Positions 34,419 through 45,429 of a DNA stretch of 64,000 nt are shown one piece after another. The stretch comes from Macrolepiota albuminosa (taxonomy: Eukaryota; Basidiomycota; Agaricomycetes; Agaricales; Agaricaceae), in NCBI GenBank assembly GCA_027475525.1, contig JAMWFC010000037.1:997419-1061418 (forward strand), read 5' to 3'. Positions within the stretch are counted from its first letter, which is position 1. Each line of letters begins with the position of its first letter. The notes beneath the pieces are model-generated. The model made no database searches. It was given only the letters and a program-made list of their open reading frames with translations, and was not told where the DNA came from. Made by a program: the position numbers and the translations under genes.

Positions 34419-37102
34419 AGAGAGAGGGGAACATGAGTTAATTCCACTGGCTACAGAATGCCTGACAACCATATAGTCTACCTCCACGGAAAATTCCACC
34501 TCCCCTTCCTCTGCCTGATCCTCTGCCCCTGCAGTGGTTTTTGGAAAGGTGATTTGTGTTGTTGTTGTATGTGCTTTGCATCATCTGACTTGGCTGGGAT
34601 TGCATGGGCTTGTAGCCAAGCCAACCTGGCAGGTCTGGAAAGAGGCAGTTCAGAGTATTGTGGTCAATCAATTTGCAGTTGGCTCATAGTAGGATGTCTT
34701 TTCCTAGAAGTGGCAGTCCAAAACCTGCCATTGCAGAGGGGAAAGTACATGTTCTTATGAGTTGGATGAGTTTTATGTGATTGTTGTCTGTCAGGAAAGA
34801 GTTAATATCTTTGGTTGATACGATTTCCAGATTGATAAGGTGTTTGATCTGTGTATTGATGAGACTGGAGATCATCATGTGATAGGGAGGAGGGAAGTGT
34901 TCAGATTCTATTGTGTGATACTGTAGTGGAAAGGAGACCCCTAGTGCAACATTGCTTTCTACTCAGACAAGGTTTTTTAACAGTGCACAGGTCTTATTAA
35001 TGGTTACAAGGCTGTTTGTTTTGTACTTGCTCCTGAATAGCCTCACCCAGACTTTGGGTATGGTGACACGTCTCCATGATTCTACTTGTGACCCAGTCAC
35101 ATTCTTGAAGGGATGGATGCCCAGGTGAGAGTTTTGTGGTTCTCTGGAGGCCAGTTGTGTTGGTCGTAATATAGTTGTTGGTTTTCACATTTCTGAAGAT
35201 TTCATCTCTTGGTTTTTGTCTGTATGTGTGTACATTTGACAGGCCCAGAGAGTTCAGTCCATCTCGGGTTTGTTTTTGGGGAGGGTTCTGAGTAGGGTTA
35301 GGCATTTTGTGCTATAGACTAGTGGTGTTAAAGCCTGGGCTAGTTTCTAGCGTCAAGTTAAGGTGAGTAGGCGAGCCTCTCAAAGAGTCAACTAATATGT
35401 CATTCCAGGCAGAGTTTCTGACAACAGTTGTGCTTTGGTCACGGATTTCACTTCTGCCTCTCATGTTGTATCTGAGATCACCCATTCTGGAAAGGTCAGT
35501 GGCCTGGGTCATGTTTCTTGTTAAGCCTTGGTCTCTACCAAAAGTGAAAGCAGGTTGTTGGGCCTGCGCATTAGAGGGTGGAGATAGGATGTCATCCTGA
35601 GTGAGTTGAATTGTCAGGAGAACTGGGGTGCCCAGCAGTGGGATTGTGGTAGAGGTGTGTCTTTCTGATGACCTGTTGATCAGGAGGCTGGAAGGCTAAA
35701 GTTGCTTGGTGATATTGCTAACTCTAGGCTTTCTGTGGCCTAAGGTGAGTTTGACTTTTCCTAGACAAGGTTTAGATGTTCTGACTTCTTTGTGAGTAGG
35801 CCCTGAAGAGAGAGGGGGGAAATTCATATCCTCGGTGTTCATGAAGCTCATGAAATCCTGCTGCATTTTCCTACCTGGAGTCTCAACAGGACCCTGGTAT
35901 GAAGTGGTCCCTTCGAGTGACTGTGAGCTGGTTTGTAGTGAGAGACGGATTGGTTGATCGCTATGGCTCTCTCTGAACTCTGGTGCAAGGGAAGTTGGGA
36001 GGAATTCTGCCTCCATTAGAGTGAATATGTCTGGGGGGTACAAGATGGGTGGATGCCATCATATATGGCTAATATTTTAATTAATGTTGCTGTCATCCAT
36101 CCCTGTTTTATGCCTTGTGTTTGGGTAGTCACATTTGACTTTGTGGGTCCATCCACTATTTTGTCTGGATCATAGTCAGTAGCCCAATTCTGGAGGAGTG
36201 GTTCTAACTGTTAGTTGTTTCAAGTTCAAGGTGTGGTAAGGTTCCCAGTATGTAGTTTATAAGTATTGTTCTTAGATGTGTTAGACCTTTGTATTGCTTA
36301 ACTTGGTCAATGCCTGCAGTTCATTGCTGACTTTAATTGTGGAAGTTTTCCAGTCAAGAAGCATGCTTAGTGACGTGGCAGAGCTCCAGGGGCTCTCATA
36401 TTGCTACTCTCACTGGTTGTAACCAGCTGGGATTTGGAAGGCATTTACTCTGGAGGGGGTGTTAACAGCATCTTTTGGTGCTAAAACACCTTTCGGTGTA
36501 GCTCCTGTTAGGAAGCAACTGGGCAGTATTACTTGCCAGTTTTGTTTTCATTGATTTGTGTGTGTACCACATGGTGGTCACTAGTCAAGAAGCCCTGGCA
36601 ACTCCCTGTTTTTGGCACCTTGGACATCTGGCTTCCTTCCAACAAGGCTCAACAGTATTGTACAACAAATGTAAAGTTACAAATATCTAAGTACAATACT
36701 ATTCAACTGATCTCTGAAGTCCAATCTGAAGAAAATGGACCAAATCTCTTATAAGCATTGATTTTTCTCAAAATTTTGCATCTTTGACTTCCTCGCTTGT
36801 GTAAGATTGACCTACTTGAATTGTTTGAGTATAGATTTATTTACAGAGCTAAGCAGCTTATACACTAATGTAACAAGGAGAAAATGGGCGAGACCCAATA
36901 TGGGTTGCTCTGAACTCTCATGACAACCAAGATTTTTGCCAGACAAAGAATCTAACTGAGTAATTGAGTTAGCTGCAATTCCTCTTTTTTCCCTAGGAGA
37001 CCACAATGCATTGCACAAGTAGACTATTGTGATACCCACTTCGAAGCTAGCATGTCTCCCTGGGTTGATAAGGTGTAGATAGTACTTACTGTGGTTGCTC
37101 CC
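34419..37102 (-). other. CpG-poor retroelement-like DNA with Arg/Gly-rich fragment
   Basis: Minus frames of 64-115 codons (36043-35696, 35512-35312, 35305-34997, 34671-34438) follow one another without a recognisable domain. The last contains an RGG-like run (CRGRGSGRGRGGG), typical of nucleic-acid-binding retroelement proteins. The base composition is as CpG-poor as the decayed gypsy to its left. I take it as eroded transposon sequence of unknown class. Confidence 0.4.
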
Positions 37103-37830
37103 CTACTTTCTGAATGTGAGTGTGAGTCTTAAGATGGACTTGTGCAGGGATGGAATTGCTTGCAAATACAGCGCCAGGATTTGCTCATGTTTTGACAGGT
37201 AGCCATAGAACATATCACTAGACCACCTGCCTATTGCCTTCATCACCTCAAAAGGTACCCCTCTTAAGAGGTATTCTAGCATGGCCCCAATATGAATTCC
37301 ATGTCCTTGCAGAGGTTCTAAACCCACCCTCTCTGCTACCTTTGCAAGCACTCCCAAGAACTTCTTTTTGGTTAACAGAGTAGGCCTTCCTTTTTTGTCT
37401 CTGTACATGGCCCTGCTCAGTCTGTAGATTGGGAGACGTTACTAGGTTTGATGTGAATCTTTGGGTCAAATGCTGAGAGTGTCTGCACTATGAACTCGCC
37501 TAGCCTGGCAGCAGAGTAAAAACAAGTTGTAGCGCATGTGAATACAGCTACATTTAATGGGTCTGGTTGGGCTTCCTAGGCTGTCATGCATTGCTTGCAA
37601 GAATGCTAGGGTGCACGGGCACCTCTTCTTCCTTTTTGAAGAGGCTGGTGCAATTCTGTCTGACGCTTTCAACAGTGCTTGCATTCTTGCTCCGTCAAAA
37701 CTCCACTTGGTGTTGTGAAGTAGATGCCAGGCTCTAATTCCAGCTAAGAAGTTCTTGATGGCTGTTTTCAAGTACAAGCCAGCCAGTGCCGCTATAAAAG
37801 CCTCCAGAATGTCCTGCATTACTGGTGCGC
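37103..37830 (-). pseudogene. DIRS-like tyrosine recombinase, 3' part of an interrupted element
   Basis: Read on minus: MQDILEAFIAALAGLY, AGIRAWHLLHN (core-binding domain), then after a frameshift FYSAARLGEFIVQTL (box I Arg), and after another frameshift PLQGHGIHIGAMLEYLL ... KAIGRWSSDMFYGYLSKH (box II and Tyr). The second catalytic Arg (HGIR in relatives) reads His here. The upstream part of the frame continues at 49,358: joining ...EKTR from there to APVMQDILEAF here, with GCGC counted once, restores the reading frame, which shows that gypsy-1 jumped into this gene. Confidence 0.85.
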
Positions 37831-38782
37831 TGATAGGACCCTATACAGGTTAGGCGCATCAACGGCAGGCTCGGCACCGGCTCCGGAAACCTTGCCGCAC
37901 TCGTTCCGAACTTAGCGCACGCGTTCTACCCATTTTAAGCCATTCCCGACGGCCGCGCACGGCAAGAAGCAGATCCAATCAATGATAGCGCCGACGGCAG
38001 CAGGAATGACAACTGACAGATGGCATCAGTCACTGATGACAGCGCTTAGCGAGAAGTTTGATGATCTATCAAAAACTGACGGACAGCTTGGCGTTTGACC
38101 TTGGCGTCTGACACCGCTTACCGTCTCGATTTGGCGCCAAACGTCGCTTAGGTGCTCTGACAGACAGAAGGGTGATGGATTGATGGTTTAGCACCGCGAT
38201 CTGCCGCCTGGTGGCGCCAAGGGTCCTCAAAGGACGGTAGGGATCGGAAACCGTTGGAGCTACCCCTATGAAATTTTCCAGTTTACCGCACTTTGGCGAT
38301 GGTTGGTCACTAGCGACGGTGAACTCTTGTAGTATATATATTACTTACCGACTTGTACATAGAGAAGCAGACGAATAGACCAGAGTTTCCCCCACTTACT
38401 TCAGTCTCCCTTACGCTCAAGAGCTCATTTACGCTACGGTCGGCAACGTCAAAACTCATCGGCAGTTGCAGACGTTCGCCAACACTCGACATACTCGCGC
38501 CTTGCAACTACGGCAGGCATTATCGACGCTTAGAACTTCGCTAAGCTTATCGTGCTCTTGCCGCTCACCCTTGCCGTCTTCACTTACCGCTTCTTCCTAG
38601 GCGCTTTACCTTAGCGCTTACACTTGCCGGCACCCGTTACCGACTTTTCACCTTTTTCACAGACGCGTTCTCTGGGACCTGCCCGGGACTCCTCAAATTA
38701 CTTTTAGCGCGCCCAACGCACACTCTTGGTACGGTAACACAATTGTTACATTTGTTACTGACCAAAACTTTGGGCGTCATCA
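37831..38782 (+). repeat. gypsy-1 5' LTR (952 bp)
   Basis: Starts TGATAGGACCCTATACAGG, ends GGGCGTCATCA. A TATA-like run (tagtatatatatta) at about 38330 lies in a good place for the promoter. Identical by eye to 48406-49357. Confidence 0.93.
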
Positions 38783-38785
38783 AAT

Positions 38786-38807
38786 TGGAGCCCACCGCGA
38801 GGGATCT
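38786..38807 (+). promoter_or_regulatory. Primer binding site of gypsy-1
   Basis: TGGAGCCCACCGCGAGGGAT begins 4 bases after the LTR. Read as a complement it gives a tRNA-like 3' end: CCA tail, discriminator and acceptor strand, then a T-arm strand and GATC of the T loop. The tRNA identity is not determined. The same site is present after the LTR at 62,261. Confidence 0.7.
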
Positions 38808-39165
38808 CTAGGGCAGAATTCCGCCAGAAACCCGTCTTCAGCGTAGGCGCCGTCTGCTAGAGCAGTCGGCAGAAGGCATAGCTCCTTCCCACCCATCAAC
38901 CCCACAACCACCTGGTGCCTTACCGGGTCTCTCTTTAGCCCAGGAACTACAGAACGCCACTGCAGACGCTTTTCCTGATCTCTTCCCGCATTCCCTCGAT
39001 TATAGTACCGACGACCCCTTAGCGTCGCCCTTTACCTTACCGCAATCAGTTACCCCTATCACTCCGTTAACACCGCTTTCACAATTCGCCATTTCTCTTA
39101 CCCCGTCGCCAATACCTAGAACCCCTTCCCCACCACCGCTAACCGAACTCGCCAACCCAGTCGCT

Positions 39166-40557
39166 ATGAAACAACAGGTCCAGCGCATGCCGCCACGTAA
39201 CCACTTCTCGGCACCGAAATGGGACGAGACCAAGCCACGGGAGCTCTCCCAGTATTTTAAAGAATTGGAGTATCTATTCAGAGATTGTAACATTACCGAC
39301 CACACGCAGATGAAGGAGTACGCGGCAAGATACGTATCGTATGACACGGCAGAGACGTGGACAGGTCTTACGGAGTTTGCCGCCTTTGTCCCTGCCGCAC
39401 CGCCAGCTCCAGCTCAAGGCGCTTCGTATGAGGACTGGAAGACGGCAGTTATCCAGCTGTACCCTGGCGCCGAGGAGGCTACCCGATACACGGTAAACGA
39501 GTTACAGAAACTAGTACAGGAATCTTTCGACAGTGGCACATCGTCGCTTGGCGCATTCTCTACATATTACCGCGAATTCCAGAAAGTCGCTAGGTGGCTT
39601 CTGCAGAACGGCAAGCTCTATATTAACGAGGAGCGTCGCCTATTTCAGCAGGGCATCCCGACTTCACTGTGGACGCGTATTGCTCGTCGCCTAGAGATAG
39701 TTCATCAGGCTCATCACCCAGACGAGCCCTATAACGTTGCCGACGTCTTTGAAGCCGGTAAATGGGTTCTCAAGGGAACGGACACTGGCGTTGGTATACA
39801 ACGCGCTAGGACGAGCCCACCCCCTGAGCGAACCAACGGTATTATTCCCATCCCGCCTCCCACTACCGACTTCGTTAAGAAAGAGGAGCTCAATGCTGCC
39901 ATTACCGCCGCTGTCGCTTCCGCCATGACACGTATCGAAACCATGATCACCACCAACCTCACGGCTAACCGACCCGCTAACGTACCCGCACCTGGCCCTT
40001 GCCACTTCTGTGGGGAAATTGGCCATACCATGACTAGAGGACGCTGCGCTACCCTTGAGAATTATATTCGGCAAGGGAGAATTCGGAGGGCTATGGACGG
40101 CAAGATAGTTCTTACCTCTGGCGCCACCATTCCCAACTACCCGGACAAGAAGTCCTTCCAGGAGCGAGTTGATGAATGGCATAGGCGCAACCCAGGACAA
40201 ATCGTTACCGGCACGCTATCTGGCAACGCCAACCCCGACCCAGACCAGGCGACTCAACAGCAGATGATTCACGAGGTTTTACATTTCGACAGCGTTGGCG
40301 ACCGCCCTACCTTCTCGCGGGAAGAAAGGATCGCTAAGCTACAGCAGGAGTTAGATTCGCTTAAGAACCAGGTCTTTGATGGGGTTGAAGTTAAGCAGCC
40401 CAAACAACCTCTTAAAGGATACAAGCCGATGCCTCCCGCTAGCAAGTTACCGACACCTGCTCCTGCCGCACCTCCTGCCACTGCCCCTGCTCCTGCTTCA
40501 GAACCATCGTCGTCCGCTACCGCTCCCGAACCGCCTTTGCCGCCTCTCCATCCCTAA
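39166..40557 (+). CDS. gypsy-1 gag
   Basis: 463 codons in this copy. The capsid region (NHFSAPKWDETKPRELSQYF ... LEYLFRDCNITD ... ALQ-like helices) is followed by FVKKEELNAAITAAVASAM, a CCHC knuckle (CHFCGEIGHTMTRGRC, with a longer final gap than the usual four) and the downstream IPNYPDKKSFQERVDEW block typical of Agaricomycete gypsy gags. The C-terminus is a Pro/Ala linker. The stop at 40557 sits at the join of a 77-base imperfect duplication; without it, and with one restored base just after, the frame would run on into the protease. The real product is therefore probably a gag-pol fusion. ATG 39166 matches the start in the second copy (62,718). Confidence 0.88.
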   Translation: MKQQVQRMPPRNHFSAPKWDETKPRELSQYFKELEYLFRDCNITDHTQMKEYAARYVSYDTAETWTGLTEFAAFVPAAPPAPAQGASYEDWKTAVIQLYPGAEEATRYTVNELQKLVQESFDSGTSSLGAFSTYYREFQKVARWLLQNGKLYINEERRLFQQGIPTSLWTRIARRLEIVHQAHHPDEPYNVADVFEAGKWVLKGTDTGVGIQRARTSPPPERTNGIIPIPPPTTDFVKKEELNAAITAAVASAMTRIETMITTNLTANRPANVPAPGPCHFCGEIGHTMTRGRCATLENYIRQGRIRRAMDGKIVLTSGATIPNYPDKKSFQERVDEWHRRNPGQIVTGTLSGNANPDPDQATQQQMIHEVLHFDSVGDRPTFSREERIAKLQQELDSLKNQVFDGVEVKQPKQPLKGYKPMPPASKLPTPAPAAPPATAPAPASEPSSSATAPEPPLPPLHP

Positions 40558-40634
40558 CTGCCCCTGCACCTGCACCAGAACCCTCGTCGTCCGCTACCGT
40601 TCCAGAACCGCCTTTGCCGCCTTTACATCCCTAT
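40481..40634 (+). repeat. 77-bp tandem duplication A (imperfect)
   Basis: 40481-40557 and 40558-40634 have the same period of 77 but differ at about 9 positions. They encode the Pro/Ala linker (EPSSSA...PEPPLPPLHP). A stop codon is created at the join. A one-base deletion (tattcggg) lies just after. Confidence 0.85.
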
Positions 40635-40654
40635 TCGGGATTCCCGACCGTTAT

Positions 40655-41631
40655 CACGCTCCCGCACAACGAAACTTTGCCGCTCCCGAGAAACGTCCTG
40701 AGGGTGGCTACCGACCTACTGCGCCAATTTTCGACATAGAGAAATCCAACCACGTCTTCAACCGTATTATGAAAACCGCCGTCACCTTGTCAGTAGAAGA
40801 GCTTTGTAGTATTGCTCCCGACGTCCGCAACCAGGTCAAAACGGCAGTCACTCCTCGACGACCCTTGGCGACAGCCGTTGCCGAGGTTGATGAACTTGAC
40901 GACGCGCTTCCTGGTTTTTCTGTTACTATCGACTCTCCCGACACCGAGGAGCCTCTTGCCGAGTTGATGAACTTGACGACGCGCTTCCTGGTTTTTCTGT
41001 TACTATCGACTCTCCCGACACCGAGGAGCCTCTTGCCGACTCCATCGCTAACGCCACCTCGGTGGACCCAGTAGAGACCTACCTTAGGTCTGTAGACCAT
41101 GGAGAGGACCCCGCCATTCTTACCGTCGCTCAAGAATCGCACGCTATCCGCTCGGTAGCGCTAACCGTAGACAACAAGCACGAAGTAGAGGCAATCGTGG
41201 ATAGCGGGTCTCAGATTATTTCTATGGCAGCAGAAGTCGCTAACGATCTAGGCCTCATTTACGACCCTACCGTTATACTAAATATGCAGAGCGCTAACGG
41301 TACGGTAGACAGATCCCTAGGCCTCGCCAAGAATGTGCCGTGCACCCTTGGCGACATCACGTTTTATCTTCAGATCCACATCTTACGTTCACCAGCTTAC
41401 GACCTACTACTGGGCAGACCCTTCGACGTCTTGGCGCGATCAGTCGTCAAGACAGTTACCAACGAGGAAACGACCCTCACAATTAGCGACCCCAACTCCG
41501 GAATCCGACGAATGGTGCCAACGTTCCCTAGGGGACAACGAAAAGGCGCCCGCGCTAAGCCCCCGGAGTTTACCGACCAACACGCCAACGAGCCTCCACA
41601 CCGGTGTTTTCACAGACCATCGAGGAGGTGA
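40655..41631 (+). CDS. gypsy-1 aspartic protease segment
   Basis: Starts in the frame PDRYHAPAQRNFAAPEKRPE ... IFDIEKSNHVFNRIMKTA, is shifted by the exact 77-base duplication at 40886-41039, and continues as VDPVETYLRSVDHGEDPAIL ... VEAIVDSGSQIISMAAEVA (catalytic D-S-G) ... PAYDLLLGRPFDVLARS. Retropepsin of gypsy type. Removing one copy of the duplication joins the two halves in frame (ADSIANATSVDPVETY). At about 41,590 one base is missing (cctccacacc), after which the frame continues as VFSQTIEEVIGDDHGD up to the next duplication. Confidence 0.85.
40886..41039 (+). repeat. 77-bp tandem duplication B (exact)
   Basis: 40886-40962 equals 40963-41039 at every base; the bases flanking both copies differ, so the unit is exactly 77. 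It shifts the protease reading frame. Confidence 0.95.
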
Positions 41632-41759
41632 TTGGCGACGATCACGGAGATGTGGCGCTAACGCTGGAATATGACCATTCAACTGGTCTTGTAAATATTT
41701 TGTCTACCGCATATCTTGACAAAGAAGTTTTACTTTCCTCGACCGTTACCGACGCTGAG

Positions 41760-41913
41760 CTTTCTCAGAAAAACCCAGATATTACCGACTCAGCTCTAGC
41801 GTACTTATATCTTACCGCCTCTGAATCGTTTCAAAACTTTCTCAGAAAAACCCAGATATTACCGACTCAGCTCTAGCGTACTTATATCTTACCGCCTCTG
41901 AATCGTTTCAAAA
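41760..41913 (+). repeat. 77-bp tandem duplication C (exact)
   Basis: 41760-41836 equals 41837-41913. One base appears to be missing directly after the second copy (caaaa then tatagc). The frame before (TDAELSQKNPDITDSALAYL) and after (SVYQYLSHHSPGASPPAV) belong to one polyprotein. Confidence 0.95.
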
Positions 41914-44900
41914 TATAGCGTCTACCAATACTTATCTCACCACTCTCCCGGAGCCTCGCCTCCTGCCGTTCTTGGACTTGCCGCTCCTCAGGCTACAGTT
42001 CCCCTTTCCACATCTGTGTATAACCAAGCTAACGCTCCCAAAAGGAAAGGGGTTCAAGTTAAAAAGAAATATAAGCCAGTTGCGCTTAAAACAAAGCCCA
42101 TCGCTGCGCACTCTCCCGAGACGTTTAGGATCGAGCGCCAGATTATTGGCGACCCTCTTGCCGACATACCTATTTTATCGCCGAACCCGCCACCCTTTCA
42201 GCCCACGGGACGTTTTACCGCGGAACGCCAACAGCAGTTCGCCAAGGAGCACGACACAGGATTTTTGACCAAAGATGAGTTGAACGTCCTTACCGATCTC
42301 GTCGCTAAGCAAGACAAAGCCTTTGCTTGGGAGGACTCAGAACGCGGCAGCCTGCGTACAGACTTCTTCCCGCCAGTCGTTATCCCGACTATCCCTCACG
42401 TGCCGTGGACTGAGCACAACCGACCGCTACCGCCTGGAATCGAAGCCGAGGTCTGCCAAATTATTAGGACCAAGATACAGGCTGGCGTCTACGAGCCCTC
42501 AAATAGTTCTTACCGCTCCCGTTGGTTCTGCGTCCTCAAAAAGAACGGCAACCTCCGTATAGTCCACAGTCTCGAGCCGCTGAACAGAGTTACCATTCGA
42601 CACTCTGGCGTACCGCCTTTTCCTGACCACTTTGCCGAGTCCTTTGCCGGGCGCATTTGTGGCGCCACCCTTGATCTCTACGTTGGCTACGACGAACGTC
42701 TGATACACCCCTCTTCCCGGGATCTCACTACCTTTCAAACTCCGTTTGGCGCCTTGCGCCTAGTTACCTTGCCGATGGGCTGGACAAACTCAGTCCCCAT
42801 ATTCCATGACGACATCACTTTCATCCTCCAACCCGAAATACCGCATAATGTCCTTAGCTTCATTGATGACGTTGGCGTCAAAGGCCCCAAAGACTGGCGA
42901 CTCGTTAACGGCTTACCGGCGACCCATCCCGAGAACCCCAATATTCGCTTAGCGTTATGGGACTTTTTCCAGTTGCTCAACCGAGTTCTCCAACGTATGA
43001 AGTATAGCGGTGGTACCTTTAGCGGTCACAAACTCCTCCTTTGCGCGCCTAAGTTCAAAATACTTGGTCACATCTGCACTCCCGACGGTCGCGTTCCCGA
43101 CGAGTCTCGCTTAGCACTCCTAGAGCGATGGGGTCCTTGCCGCGACTTATCTGAAGTTCGCGCCTTTCTTGGCACCGTTGGCGTTCTCAGGATATTCGTC
43201 AAAAACTTTGCCCATCGCGCACATGCTCTTAACCGACTCACCCGCGCCAACGAGCCCTTCGAATTTGGGCCAGACCAGGTTACCGCACAACGCGACTTAG
43301 TAAAAGCTCTGCAGGACGCCAAGCCCCTAGTCCCCATCGATTATACCTCTGCCGACCCTGTTATCTTGGCGGTGGATACCTCGTACATTGCTGTTGGCTA
43401 CTTCTTGTGCCAGTGCCTTAGCGACAATCGGAAACAGCGACGCTACAACCGCTTTGGGTCTATCACGCTAAACGACAGAGAGTCTCGCTACAGCCAGCCT
43501 AAGCTAGAACTCTATGGGCTCTTCAAAGCCTTCCGGTCGCTAAAGATGTATTTGATTGGCGTGCGCAACCTTATCGTTGAGGTCGACGCTAGGTACATCA
43601 AAGGCATGCTGCAGAATCCCGATATCCAGCCATCCGCTAGCATGAATCGGTGGGTAGTCGCTATCCTCATGTTTCACTTTGAGCTGGTACACGTCAAGAG
43701 CTCTTTCCACGGCCCAGATGGACTCTCTAGGCGACCACGGCAGCCTGGCGACCCGGCAGTGGACCCACAGGCTGATAGCGATTTCGAGGACTGGATCGAC
43801 CGACTACATGGTTTCGTGCACCTCATTCAACAGCCAATTCCCTTACTACGACGGCAACAGCCTACCAGCATCCTGTTACATCCCATAGTCCCTTACCGCC
43901 CCGAGACCTTTAGCGCACCCCTCACGTTCTACACGGCAAGCATCCACAGTCAAAACTTGCCTCCAGTAAAAGTCGTACAGGAACCTCAGTCGCTAAGAGA
44001 AGACAGCAAAAACCTGACCTACGATGCCGTTCCCCGATCCGCCAAGGCAAAGGCGGAAGATAGTCGCCTATTGGTAGTCGAGCAATGGATACAAGACCTT
44101 AAGCGACCCCCAGACCTTACCGACGAACAATACGCTACCTTTATCCGCTATGCTACCCACTTCTTCTTTACCGACAACCGACTTTGGCGACGAAATCGAG
44201 ATGGCGCTCACAAGCTGATCATCAAGCCAGAAGGTCGCTTACGAGTCTTGCGCGCTATGCATGACGAGCTAGGACATAGAGGTCTGTACGCTACTCGAGC
44301 TTCTCTGTTAGAACGCTTCTGGTGGCCACACGCTAGTGCCGACATCGCCTGGTACATCAGGACCTGCCACCTCTGCCAAATCCAACAGACACGCCAAGTG
44401 CTCATACCGCCAACCGTTGCAACGCCAGCTCCCCTCTTCAGCAAAATCTACGTCGATACCATGCACATGCCCAAATCTGGTCGCTATAAGTACATCATTC
44501 AAGGTCGTTGCTCGCTAATCCACTGGCCTGAGTTTCGCATGCTTCAAAGAGAAAATACCGAGGCGGTCGCCAAGTGGCTATTTGAGGACGTCATTTGCCG
44601 TTGGGGAGCGCTAAGAGAAATCGTCACGGATAACGGTGCGCCCATCATCAAAGCGCTAACCTACCTCGCCAAGAAATACAACATTCACCACATTCGAGTG
44701 TCTGGCTACAACAAGCGCGCCAATGGCCTGGTAGAGAGACCCCACTTTGACGTTCGCCAAGCGCTCTTCAAGGCTGTCGATGGCGACGAGTCTCGTTGGA
44801 GTGAAGCGACCTACTCAGTATTTTGGTCGGAAAGAGTTACCATTCGTAAGCGCATGGGTTGTTCTCCCTATTACGCGGCTACTGGCACCCATCCGTTACT

Positions 44901-45429
44901 CCCTGCCGACATTATAGAAGCGACATATCTTCAGCCAGCGCCCAACAGTATCTTAGCGACTACCGACCTTGTCGCCAGACGAGCTATTGACCTCCAACGA
45001 AGGAAAGAAGATTTGGAGCGACTTCATGAAGTAGTCTTTAGCGCCCGTCGCCAAGCAGCCCTGCGATTCGAGACCGAGCATAGCGCTACCATCAAAGATT
45101 ACAACTTCCCGAGGGGCGCGCTAGTGCTTATGCGCAACTCCAAAATCGAGACTTCATACAACAAGAAAATGCGCCCGCGCTATCTGGGACCTTTGGTAGT
45201 TATCTCTCGTAACCGTGGAGGCGCTTACGTGCTCTGTGAATTAGATGGTTCAGTACTGCATCGACCTGTTGCCGCTTTTCGCCTATTACCGTATCTCGCC
45301 AGGGAACAAATCGACTTGCCGCTTGAAGCGCTAGATATCGACACCGCCAAGCTAAAAGAACTTGAAGAAACCGAATTACTAGACGATGATGACTTGCCGA
45401 CTCTCGTTGAAGAAGAAGAAAACGATTAG
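41902..45429 (+). CDS. gypsy-1 pol: reverse transcriptase, RNase H, integrase
   Basis: Open for 1,175 codons from just after duplication C. Reverse transcriptase: WFCVLKKNGNLRIVHSLEPL, DLYVGYDERLIHPSSRD, catalytic box VLSFIDDVGVKG (F-I-D-D instead of the usual Y-x-D-D). RNase H: VILAVDTSYIAVGYFLCQC ... KLELYGLFKAF ... FHGPDGLSRRP. Integrase: HHCC zinc finger (MHDELGHRGLYAT ... CHLCQ), core Asp (KIYVDTMHM), Asp (IVTDNGAPI) and Glu (RANGLVERPHF), and a C-terminal region ending AAFRLLPYLA with an acidic tail. All catalytic acids are present. It converges with the antisense gene that ends at 45,858. Confidence 0.95.
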   Translation: MVSKYSVYQYLSHHSPGASPPAVLGLAAPQATVPLSTSVYNQANAPKRKGVQVKKKYKPVALKTKPIAAHSPETFRIERQIIGDPLADIPILSPNPPPFQPTGRFTAERQQQFAKEHDTGFLTKDELNVLTDLVAKQDKAFAWEDSERGSLRTDFFPPVVIPTIPHVPWTEHNRPLPPGIEAEVCQIIRTKIQAGVYEPSNSSYRSRWFCVLKKNGNLRIVHSLEPLNRVTIRHSGVPPFPDHFAESFAGRICGATLDLYVGYDERLIHPSSRDLTTFQTPFGALRLVTLPMGWTNSVPIFHDDITFILQPEIPHNVLSFIDDVGVKGPKDWRLVNGLPATHPENPNIRLALWDFFQLLNRVLQRMKYSGGTFSGHKLLLCAPKFKILGHICTPDGRVPDESRLALLERWGPCRDLSEVRAFLGTVGVLRIFVKNFAHRAHALNRLTRANEPFEFGPDQVTAQRDLVKALQDAKPLVPIDYTSADPVILAVDTSYIAVGYFLCQCLSDNRKQRRYNRFGSITLNDRESRYSQPKLELYGLFKAFRSLKMYLIGVRNLIVEVDARYIKGMLQNPDIQPSASMNRWVVAILMFHFELVHVKSSFHGPDGLSRRPRQPGDPAVDPQADSDFEDWIDRLHGFVHLIQQPIPLLRRQQPTSILLHPIVPYRPETFSAPLTFYTASIHSQNLPPVKVVQEPQSLREDSKNLTYDAVPRSAKAKAEDSRLLVVEQWIQDLKRPPDLTDEQYATFIRYATHFFFTDNRLWRRNRDGAHKLIIKPEGRLRVLRAMHDELGHRGLYATRASLLERFWWPHASADIAWYIRTCHLCQIQQTRQVLIPPTVATPAPLFSKIYVDTMHMPKSGRYKYIIQGRCSLIHWPEFRMLQRENTEAVAKWLFEDVICRWGALREIVTDNGAPIIKALTYLAKKYNIHHIRVSGYNKRANGLVERPHFDVRQALFKAVDGDESRWSEATYSVFWSERVTIRKRMGCSPYYAATGTHPLLPADIIEATYLQPAPNSILATTDLVARRAIDLQRRKEDLERLHEVVFSARRQAALRFETEHSATIKDYNFPRGALVLMRNSKIETSYNKKMRPRYLGPLVVISRNRGGAYVLCELDGSVLHRPVAAFRLLPYLAREQIDLPLEALDIDTAKLKELEETELLDDDDLPTLVEEEEND

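Noticed and set aside
38310..38507. Small frames repeated in the gypsy-1 LTRs (38310-38507 and 48885-49082) as genes
   Set aside because: They exist twice only because the LTRs are identical; no coding features.
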